Below, one piece after another: positions 57,830-64,000 of a stretch of 64,000 nucleotides of DNA (position 1 is its first letter; each line of letters begins with the position of its first letter). The notes below the pieces were generated by a model. That model saw only the letters and a program-made list of their open reading frames with translations. It had not been told where the DNA came from and did no database searches. A program made the translations under genes and the position numbers. The DNA comes from Alkalithermobacter paradoxus. Lineage in GTDB: Bacteria; Bacillota; Clostridia; Peptostreptococcales; Peptostreptococcaceae. The stretch lies in the NCBI GenBank assembly GCA_002029295.1, contig MZGW01000003.1:62001-126000 (forward strand), in the 5' to 3' direction.

Positions 57830-57943
57830 CTATAACGCCATTAAGTATTGATTCCAGCAAGCTGTAACTACTCTTGCTTTGAATGGTGTAATCATACATG
57901 CAGCTATGTTAGATTGTCTTGTTCTTGGTATTAAATATTTCAT
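57830..57943 (-). CDS. Putative RiPP precursor peptide (37 residues, two cysteines)
   Basis: A short ORF with a strong site (AGGGGGGAAG, seven bases before ATG 57943) immediately upstream of the radical SAM gene. It begins MKYLIPRTRQ; the C-terminal two thirds contain Cys16, Thr19, Pro20, Thr27, Cys29, Trp30 and Tyr33 and end LMAL. A basic N-terminal leader followed by a Cys/Thr/aromatic core is typical of radical-SAM-modified peptides. It matches no precursor class I recall (not SCIFF, subtilosin-like, KxxxW or CLI_3235 in visible sequence). Too short for standard gene calling. Confidence 0.75.
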   Translation of the reverse strand: MKYLIPRTRQSNIAACMITPFKARVVTACWNQYLMAL

Positions 57944-57978
57944 TTTCAATCTTCCCCCCTTCTTTTATATTTTAAACT

Positions 57979-58027
57979 GTAACCATAAAATTATATTGGT
58001 TACAAAATTAAATAGACAATTTGTCTA
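57979..58027 (-). promoter_or_regulatory. Operator-like palindrome and leader hairpin of the RiPP precursor
   Basis: TAGACAA-T-TTGTCTA (58013-58027) is a perfect 7-1-7 palindrome just downstream of the -10, where a repressor would block initiation. Further down, GTAACCA / TGGTTAC (57979-58003) can form a leader hairpin before the ribosome site. Confidence 0.6.
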
Positions 58028-58035
58028 CATTTGTA

Positions 58036-58066
58036 ATTTTACCCCCCCCCATAACAAAAATGTCAA
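58036..58066 (-). promoter_or_regulatory. RiPP promoter with nine-base G tract in the spacer
   Basis: Minus strand: -35 TTGACA (58061-58066) and -10 TAAAAT (58036-58041) are 19 bases apart, and nine consecutive G (58042-58050 as C on the plus strand) fill the half next to the -10. Loss of two G would give the optimal 17-base spacing. Homopolymer spacers of this kind cause phase variation in other bacteria. Confidence 0.7.
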
Positions 58067-58189
58067 TAATTTCTTTGGTAAATTTTACGACACAGAATGA
58101 CAAAAAGTTATTTAATACCATGCTATTATTTTAAATAAGAAATATAGTAAGAATTGATACACCATCTTCAGCTGGTTGCAAATTATCCC

Positions 58190-59602
58190 TCATTCAATTA
58201 CAACCTCAATCTCCGTCCCATCAAGCAAGCTTACAATAATCTTTTCTCCATCAAACACCGTCATTTTCTCTACCAATCTAAAATACATATCAACATCAAA
58301 CTCTTCTACCTTCTCTACATCAGCTAAAATATTTATAAACAGTTTTGCCTTATATCTTACCAATACATTCTCACTATCTAATTCATCCTCCCACTTCTTA
58401 ATAAAATACTCCTTATTTTCCACCATCACATTAAACGTATTTATAAACGCATAATACAAAACCTTATCATCTATATGCTTATTTTCACAGCTCTTTTTTC
58501 CCTTTACTTCATATTTTTTATTACATCTCCAAACCACTCTTCTAAGCCTTTCATCTGTAGAATTCCAAACCTTCCTGCCAAAGGCACTGCCGCAGTGTCC
58601 ACAGATAACTCTTCCTGCAAAGGGATTATCAACTGTAGCATAATCAAGTTTACTGATGTTATATTTTTCTGCAAAAGCTCTTCTTCTCTCCATTTCAAGC
58701 TGTACTGCTTCCCACGTTTCTTTATCAATAATTGCAGGGTGGCTTTCTTCTACGTAATACATTGGAACTTCACCGTTATTTACTGCTCTTTTTTTGGTTA
58801 AAAAATCAACTGTATAAGTTTTTTGCAGTAGTGCATCTCCCTTATATTTTTCATTACTGAGTATCTTTCTTATACTGCTTTCATACCATTTAGGTTTTCC
58901 ATTCCAGTTAGGAACACCTTCTTCTTCAAGTTCCCTTGCAATTCTGTTTGGACCTTTACCATCAAGGTAATCTTTATATATTCTTCTTACAATTTTAGCC
59001 TGCTTTTCATTTATAACAAGATTTCCTTCTTCATCCTTATCATATCCTAAAAACTTTGTATGATTTATATGAAGCTTTCCCTGTTCAAACCTTCTCCTTA
59101 TACCCCATGTGGAGTTTTCACTTATACTTCTTGACTCATCTTGGGCAAGGGAGCTGAGGATTGTAAGCAGTACTTCTCCCTTTGAATCTAAAGTATTAAT
59201 ATTTTCCTTCTCAAATATTACTCCAATGCCTAATTCCTTAAGCTGTCTTACGTAGTTTAATGTATCAAGTGTATTTCTTGCAAACCTTGATATAGACTTG
59301 GTTATTATCATATCTATTTTTCCAGCTTTGCAGTCTTCTATCATTTTATTGAACTGTTCTCTCTTTTTAGTGTTTGTCCCTGAAATCCCCTCATCTGCGT
59401 AAATTCCTCCGAATTCATAATCTGGATGATTTGTTATATAAGATGTATAATAAGCTACCTGTGCTTCATAGCTTGATAACTGTTCTGATTGGTCTGTTGA
59501 TACTCTGCAATAAGCTGCCATTCTCTTTTTCTGCGGCTGTATCTGCTCTGCCAGATTGGTTCTGTTTGCTCTTGCAGGTATAACTGTAATGTTTCTTGCC
59601 AT
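58190..59602 (-). CDS. Large serine recombinase 2 (prophage/element integrase)
   Basis: A 470-residue recombinase: resolvase domain with catalytic Ser in AAYCRVSTDQSEQLSS and arginines in TKSISRFARNT, recombinase domain (about 185-300), zinc ribbon CGHCGSAFGRKVWN and a C-terminal coiled coil. It lies downstream of a second recombinase whose end it overlaps by 137 bases in another frame. Such tandem integrases move clostridial prophages and transposons. An attachment site should lie near 58100-58190 but cannot be recognised from one end. Confidence 0.92.
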   Translation of the reverse strand: MARNITVIPARANRTNLAEQIQPQKKRMAAYCRVSTDQSEQLSSYEAQVAYYTSYITNHPDYEFGGIYADEGISGTNTKKREQFNKMIEDCKAGKIDMIITKSISRFARNTLDTLNYVRQLKELGIGVIFEKENINTLDSKGEVLLTILSSLAQDESRSISENSTWGIRRRFEQGKLHINHTKFLGYDKDEEGNLVINEKQAKIVRRIYKDYLDGKGPNRIARELEEEGVPNWNGKPKWYESSIRKILSNEKYKGDALLQKTYTVDFLTKKRAVNNGEVPMYYVEESHPAIIDKETWEAVQLEMERRRAFAEKYNISKLDYATVDNPFAGRVICGHCGSAFGRKVWNSTDERLRRVVWRCNKKYEVKGKKSCENKHIDDKVLYYAFINTFNVMVENKEYFIKKWEDELDSENVLVRYKAKLFINILADVEKVEEFDVDMYFRLVEKMTVFDGEKIIVSLLDGTEIEVVIE

Positions 59603-60755
59603 CCTTAACTTCCTCCCTCACAATTATCGGTTCTTCTATATTAAGCCTGCTTATAACCTCATCATCAATTGATGTTCCACTGCAGGCATTTTTTCCATTT
59701 TTAATATAATTACTGCATTGCCATACAATCTTTCTGCAGGAATGCTTGCTGTTCCAAGTTCTTCTCCTTAGAGTGGAGCCGCATTTACTGCAGAAAAGCA
59801 TTCCTGTTAATGGATATCTATTGGTATATTTTTTTGTATCTCCTGTTTTATTTCCCTTTGCTTTTGCTCTTTTTGCAATTTCTATTTGAACCTGTTCCCA
59901 CATTTCTCTTGAAACTATGGGAGAGTGATTATCTTCAATATAATAGCTGTCAATTACACCTTCATTTCTTACGCTCACTTTTCTCAGATGGTCTGGTGTG
60001 TAATATTTCTGAAGTATGGCATCTCCCTTGTACTTTTCATTCTTTAAGATATTTAATATTGTACTTTCCTGCCATCTGCCACCTGCAACAGTAGGAATAT
60101 TTTCTTCATTCAATTCTTTTGCTATAGTAAATGTCCCTTTGCCTTTTAAGTAGTCTTCAAATATTCTTCTAACTATTTCTGCTTCTTTAGGGTTTATAAC
60201 TAAATCGCCGTATTCGTCCTTATCATATCCTAAAAACCTTGTGGTATTTATAATCAGCTCCCCTCGTTCAAACTTCTTCTTTACCCTCCACTTTAAGTTG
60301 TCGCTGACATTTTTGCTTTCTTCCTGGGCAAAAGAAGAGAGGACGGTTAGCATAAGCTCTCCATCCCCTGATAAAGTTTTGATATTCTCTTTTTCAAATA
60401 TTATTTCTACACCAATGTCCTTTAGTTCTCTTACTACTTGAAGCATTATTGCTGTATTTCTTGCGAATCTAGAGATAGATTTTGTAATGATTAAATCTAT
60501 TTTCCCTTCTCTTGCAAGATTAAGCATTCTTTGAAACTCTGGTCTGTTATCTGTAGTACCGGTAATTCCTCTATCAGCAAACACACCTGCATATTCGTAA
60601 TCAGGATTATTTGAAATCAGATTCTCATAGTATTGAATCTGGTTTTCTAAAGATTCCCCCTGAGCTTCACTGCCGGTTGAAACCCTTGCATATGCACAAA
60701 CCCTTTTCTTTTTGTTTTCATGCTTTTTTACAGGTTCAATAATCCTAACACGCAT
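59466..60755 (-). CDS. Large serine recombinase 1
   Basis: A 429-residue recombinase with catalytic Ser in AYARVSTGSEAQGES, TKSISRFARNTAIM, recombinase domain with DYLKGKGTFTIAKELNEE, and zinc ribbon CSKCGSTLRRRTWN. The last ~45 residues (after REEVKDGKKHYSY) are read from the overlap with the next recombinase in a different frame and lack the usual C-terminal coiled coil, so the protein may be shortened. ATG 60755 follows GGGAGGAG. Confidence 0.9.
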   Translation of the reverse strand: MRVRIIEPVKKHENKKKRVCAYARVSTGSEAQGESLENQIQYYENLISNNPDYEYAGVFADRGITGTTDNRPEFQRMLNLAREGKIDLIITKSISRFARNTAIMLQVVRELKDIGVEIIFEKENIKTLSGDGELMLTVLSSFAQEESKNVSDNLKWRVKKKFERGELIINTTRFLGYDKDEYGDLVINPKEAEIVRRIFEDYLKGKGTFTIAKELNEENIPTVAGGRWQESTILNILKNEKYKGDAILQKYYTPDHLRKVSVRNEGVIDSYYIEDNHSPIVSREMWEQVQIEIAKRAKAKGNKTGDTKKYTNRYPLTGMLFCSKCGSTLRRRTWNSKHSCRKIVWQCSNYIKNGKNACSGTSIDDEVISRLNIEEPIIVREEVKDGKKHYSYTCKSKQNQSGRADTAAEKENGSLLQSINRPIRTVIKL

Positions 60756-60831
60756 TATATCTCCTCCCTTCTATCAATTTGGTACTACTATACATCACTC
60801 TAAAGGTGATAGAAGTCAAGCTAAATAAAAG

Positions 60832-60862
60832 AAAAACCGCTACTTAAAACCTTAAGTAACGG
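60832..60862 (-). terminator. Terminator after the phage amidase
   Basis: CCGCTACTTAA / TTAAGTAACGG eleven-base stem with one G-U pair, followed on the minus strand by GGTTTTTCTTTT. It separates the lysis module from the recombinases. Confidence 0.85.
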
Positions 60863-61553
60863 CTACTTATTAAATATCATAATTACAGCATCAAACCCTG
60901 CTGCCCTAAGCCTTTGCACCTGCTTTTCAGCATTTTCTCTTGACTTATATGAACCTGCCATAACCCTGTAAAGAGTCTGCTCGTTTTCTACTTGAGCTTT
61001 TGCTGAAGGTTCAATATAACCAATACCTAATTGTGCAAGAACTGCTTTAGTTATAGCCTTAACTATTTCATTTCTCTTTGAATCAAATAAAATATTATCT
61101 CCTGTGTTATCAATAAAACCTATCTCTATTAACACTGCTGGAGCCTTGGTTTCTCTTAATACATGATAGTTAGCTTCCTTAACTCCTCTATCTGTAAATC
61201 CTAATGCTGCAAGTGATGTTTGTATCCTTTGTGCTAATGCTTTTGATTTTGCTCCTCCATTTAAATATGTGTATGTTTCAACACCTTTTGCCTTTTCTGG
61301 ATCATAAGCATTCCTATGAAAAGAAATGAAGTAATCATAGTTATTCCTATTTTCAAAAGCACTTCTCTCATTAAGGCTTACTGTGGCATCTGAAGTTCTT
61401 GTTTCATCAACTGTAACTCCATGCCTTCTTACCTCTGCTGCTACAGCTCTGCCTATGCTTAGAACATCATTGCTTTCCTTTCTTCCCTTATATACTGCCC
61501 CTGAATCTTGGCCACCGTTAATGGCCAGGATCAATCATTATAATCCTTGGCAT
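60863..61553 (-). pseudogene. N-acetylmuramoyl-L-alanine amidase (Amidase_3 + SPOR), frameshifted in the active site
   Basis: Prophage endolysin type. The true start is ATG 61553 (after GAGGGGGTG), reading MPRIIMIDPGH and then a TAA stop. The frame resumes as NGGQDSGAVYKGRKE and continues intact through SFHRNAYD, VLIEIGFIDNTGD and a C-terminal SPOR domain (TLYRVMAGSYKSRENAEKQV). Four extra bases, TAAC at 61517-61520, split the IDPGH-GGQD motif that supplies the first zinc ligand. A TTG at 61534 could start the second frame, but that product lacks the His. Confidence 0.8.
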
Positions 61554-62039
61554 TTAAACCACCCCCTCAATAAAACGACCCAAGGAATCTCTTCTCCTTG
61601 GGTGTAAAATATTGTTATGGCATCTAGCACATACAACTTGTAGATTATTTAAATTGTTATTATTTCTATTCTTATCTTTATGATGAATGTGCAGACGTGT
61701 ACCTTCTTCTTCTTTCCCACAAACTTCACATCTTTTAGGCTTATTTGCAAGTGCTATCCTACGCCAGACATCACCTGAGATGAAACTGCGTCCATCTATA
61801 TAACTAGGTGCTAAAGAACCTTTCTTTCCATACATAGGATTATTTTTTCCTGATACATCTGCATGATTAACACTTATTTTTAATCTAACTTCTGATTGCC
61901 AAGCTGGATTATCTATTTTATTTCTATATGACATCCTACACGACTTTGAACAAAATTTACCTCCATTATTTCGTATTTGGGACTTATATACATAGAACTC
62001 ATCATCACACCATTGACAATATCTTTTTATCTTAGTCAA
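61554..62039 (-). CDS. HNH homing-type endonuclease with NUMOD3-like motif
   Basis: A 161-residue phage nuclease: N-terminal zinc finger (CQWCDDEFYV, FCSKSCRMSY), a NUMOD3-like DNA-binding motif GKNNPMYGKKG, and a C-terminal HNH domain (CEVCGKEEEGTRLHIHHKDK, NLNNLQVVCARCHN). TTG 62039 is preferred over ATG 62048, which abuts the GGAGG. It is wedged between holin and amidase: the start overlaps the holin stop, and its stop directly precedes the amidase ATG. Free-standing mobile nuclease is the likely nature. Confidence 0.88.
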   Translation of the reverse strand: MTKIKRYCQWCDDEFYVYKSQIRNNGGKFCSKSCRMSYRNKIDNPAWQSEVRLKISVNHADVSGKNNPMYGKKGSLAPSYIDGRSFISGDVWRRIALANKPKRCEVCGKEEEGTRLHIHHKDKNRNNNNLNNLQVVCARCHNNILHPRRRDSLGRFIEGVV

Positions 62040-62442
62040 CCTTATCATCCTCCTTATTTAGCTGTTTTAAAACATCCTTTAGTTTCTCTGGTATTGGTAA
62101 GCCTATCTTAGCAGAGTTCTCTATAATGCTTATTCCTTCATTGGAAATGTAGAAAAAAATAACAGCAGTACGAATCGCACTACCGTTTTTAATCAAATGA
62201 ACATCTACTATATTTCCTATGCCCACCATTACAAAAATTAAAACTTTCTTAAATATCCCTCTGAATCCTACCTCACTTGACAGCTTTCTTTCCAGCACTG
62301 CTACCATGAGACCTGTTACATAATCAATTACAACAAAGGTAATCAGTGCATACATAAAGCCATCAACCCCTCCTAAAAGCCAGCCAATATAGCCGCCAAT
62401 GGCAGCAAATACTGCCTGAATAAAATTAATTGAATTTTTCAC
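62032..62442 (-). CDS. Phage holin (toxin secretion/phage lysis holin family)
   Basis: A 136-residue membrane protein, about three hydrophobic segments, matching the clostridial phage holin/TcdE-like group: GGVDGFMYALITFVVIDYVT, VAVLERKLSSEVGFRGIFKK and YISNEGISIIENSAKIGLPI. GTG 62442 has GGAGGG upstream; the longer frame is unlikely. It forms the lysis module with the amidase. Confidence 0.9.
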   Translation of the reverse strand: MKNSINFIQAVFAAIGGYIGWLLGGVDGFMYALITFVVIDYVTGLMVAVLERKLSSEVGFRGIFKKVLIFVMVGIGNIVDVHLIKNGSAIRTAVIFFYISNEGISIIENSAKIGLPIPEKLKDVLKQLNKEDDKVD

Positions 62443-62458
62443 TGTAAATCCCTCCACT

Positions 62459-64000
62459 CTAATAAAAATCTTCTCCATAGTTAATCAAATCTACCTCAAA
62501 CATATACTGAACTTTCATTGTATTTGCTTCAGTTTTTTCAACAGGCTGTGCAAGCTTGGTATGTGCTCCAATAGGTCTGCTTGTTAAAAGGGCTTGGATA
62601 CATAATTGAACATAGTTGTTATAAGCATAAGTGTATCTGCTTATCCATCTGTCAGTACCAAGGATATTATGATAATAATAATTACCATAACCATTTGGAA
62701 AACTAAAATACATTTTATAGGCTTCAAGTAAATTCCCTTGAGGAGTTATAACTTGATAAAAGCTTGTGCCGCCTTGGGTGCTTGTGTAATATAAATATAT
62801 TCTATTGGCACTTCTATAAAAATTATAAACATAGCATCTTCTCTCAATATTTCCACTATCCATACCCTTATTTCCAAACCAAGTGCTATTACCAATCTTA
62901 GGTTTAATATTCATATCCTGAACCTTGTTTCCTGCGGCATCTACTCTAATCCATCTGTTTGTATAAACAGTTTCATTAAATTGGCTGTCTGTTCTTGAGG
63001 TGTATCCAATAATATCAATGCAACCATCAAGATAAATTCCATCACTAGAAACTGTTCTATATGTGAAAGGTACGTTATATGCTGTATCCTTAAAACTTTG
63101 GCTCATATTTATATCAACATAGCTTAATTGAACTCCTACCTTTGTCCACTTATATATTCTCATATAGCTTTCACTATTTATGCTGTAAAGGTAATACCCA
63201 ATAAAAATAAGCTCTCCATCTGGTTGAATATACGGGCATACATGACTAAGTCCATCGTATTTTCTTACTGCATGACTACTGTCAATATTTAAGGCATTTC
63301 CATCTGAATTTAAAAGTTTAACCACCTTATCCCAAAACACAACATCATTTGTATTTATATCAAATGGAATCATAAGCCATTGTCCTTTTAAGCTGTCTGG
63401 AAATTGAATATAGCTTGACTGTGTTATGTTTGTATCCCTTGAATCTGCTAATATCCATCCCTTTGTTGGACTTGTAAATTTTATAGTTCTTGCATAAGAA
63501 AATAAAGTATTCACTGCCCAATACCTTTTAGGATTTGTAGTATTATATACAGCATAATCTGAATCAGCTGTTTCCCTTCCATAGATTGCAGTTCCCAAAT
63601 AAAAATAATCTTTATTGTCTGGGTCACCTTCGGCCCAGTAGATGCTCTCAATTTTCCCATTTGCCGCATGGGTTGGAAAGTCAAATACAAAATTCATCTT
63701 TATTTTAGAATCTGTAACTTCAAATTTTGATTCTGCTCTATTTATAGTTCCTCGCCTTGTATCATTTCCAGAGTAAGTAGTATTTCTATGAGCAAAGCCT
63801 ATAATATTTCCCATAATTCTTTGCTCATTAGCATTTTCTGGTTTATCGTTGTCGGTAAGATAAAGATACTCAAACCAGCTATAATTATCACATCTTCTTG
63901 TATTTCCTGCACCCATAATACCTTGAACAAAATGTCCTAAAAATGTATCTTTAAAATATAAATCCGGTATTATGTTTTCTGTGTATGCCTCTTTTATTTT
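62459..64000 (-). CDS. Large phage virion-type protein, 5' end outside window
   Basis: The frame stays open to the right edge (IKEAYTENIIPDLYFKDTFL precedes the first internal Met), so the protein is longer than the 514 residues visible. It is rich in Tyr, Asn, Trp and Ser with short repeated beta-like segments, and lies just before the holin, where clostridial phages encode tail-fibre or baseplate proteins. No named domain is recognised; a receptor-binding or tail role is inferred from position only. Confidence 0.5.
   Translation of the reverse strand, partial: KIKEAYTENIIPDLYFKDTFLGHFVQGIMGAGNTRRCDNYSWFEYLYLTDNDKPENANEQRIMGNIIGFAHRNTTYSGNDTRRGTINRAESKFEVTDSKIKMNFVFDFPTHAANGKIESIYWAEGDPDNKDYFYLGTAIYGRETADSDYAVYNTTNPKRYWAVNTLFSYARTIKFTSPTKGWILADSRDTNITQSSYIQFPDSLKGQWLMIPFDINTNDVVFWDKVVKLLNSDGNALNIDSSHAVRKYDGLSHVCPYIQPDGELIFIGYYLYSINSESYMRIYKWTKVGVQLSYVDINMSQSFKDTAYNVPFTYRTVSSDGIYLDGCIDIIGYTSRTDSQFNETVYTNRWIRVDAAGNKVQDMNIKPKIGNSTWFGNKGMDSGNIERRCYVYNFYRSANRIYLYYTSTQGGTSFYQVITPQGNLLEAYKMYFSFPNGYGNYYYHNILGTDRWISRYTYAYNNYVQLCIQALLTSRPIGAHTKLAQPVEKTEANTMKVQYMFEVDLINYGEDFY

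Noticed and set aside
57879-58100. Plus-strand ORF of 73 codons across the RiPP promoter
   Set aside because: It lies antisense to the precursor and promoter, crosses the C9 tract, and has no RBS.
1-64000. CRISPR arrays, tRNA and rRNA genes
   Set aside because: No regularly spaced repeats, cloverleaf-type GTTCGA arms or rRNA signatures were seen.

Overview
The window looks like the chromosome of a low-GC, anaerobic, spore-former-type Firmicute (class Clostridia). It is AT-rich, has strong GGAGG-type ribosome binding sites, frequent TTG/GTG starts, T-tract terminators, CIRCE/Fur/M-box/glycine-riboswitch control and clostridial gene families. I cannot name the genus from sequence alone. No tRNA, rRNA or CRISPR array was seen.

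Layout. 1-4475: arsenic resistance on the minus strand in two units (arsR-permease-thioredoxin-like; arsD-arsA-FAD oxidoreductase), each behind a TTGACA promoter with ArsR-type inverted repeats. 4611-6695: membrane-lipid module (PssA-like, UPF0104-like protein, SAM methyltransferase). 6767-8734: feoAB behind a Fur-like box. 8982-11561: clpB with a perfect CIRCE. 11570-13768: AGCS symporter and hemerythrin. 13876-16300: Mg2+ module (M-box riboswitch, a short leader ORF, mgtE, mgtC). 16363-21268: DUF4825 protein, ThpR, HPP protein, a bacterial Staygreen homologue, a PTS_EIIC_2-type permease behind a tandem glycine riboswitch, and a diguanylate cyclase. 21405-25000: heterodimeric ABC exporter. 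25041-26487: pdxST. 27257-38378: xylan/xyloside operon (two-component system, ABC importer, GH43, xylA, xylB, yesL-like). 38615-44760: Fur-controlled siderophore uptake with an exporter and an AraC regulator. 44989-50820: phosphoesterase, DegV, ZIP, GntR-ABC module and a membrane protein.

50821-64000 is accessory DNA. It starts with decayed insertion-sequence fragments (IS982-like, IS66-like). Then comes a very AT-rich minus-strand cluster (52401-57943) that I read as an undescribed RiPP (ribosomally made, modified peptide) system: a 37-residue two-cysteine precursor too short for routine ORF calling, a radical SAM/SPASM maturase with a PqqD-like recognition domain, a TldD-type metallopeptidase with an adjacent TldE-position partner, and an ABC exporter without a peptidase domain. 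Its promoter carries a nine-base G tract between the -35 and -10, which suggests phase variation. To the right are two tandem serine recombinases and the lysis end of a prophage: a frameshifted amidase, an HNH endonuclease, a holin and a large virion-type protein running off the window.

How the genes fit: the core region is mostly metal homeostasis (As, Fe, Mg, Zn) and nutrient uptake (xylosides, glycine, siderophores), each under its own recognisable cis-regulatory element. The right end is mobile DNA carrying a probable peptide antibiotic or signalling peptide.
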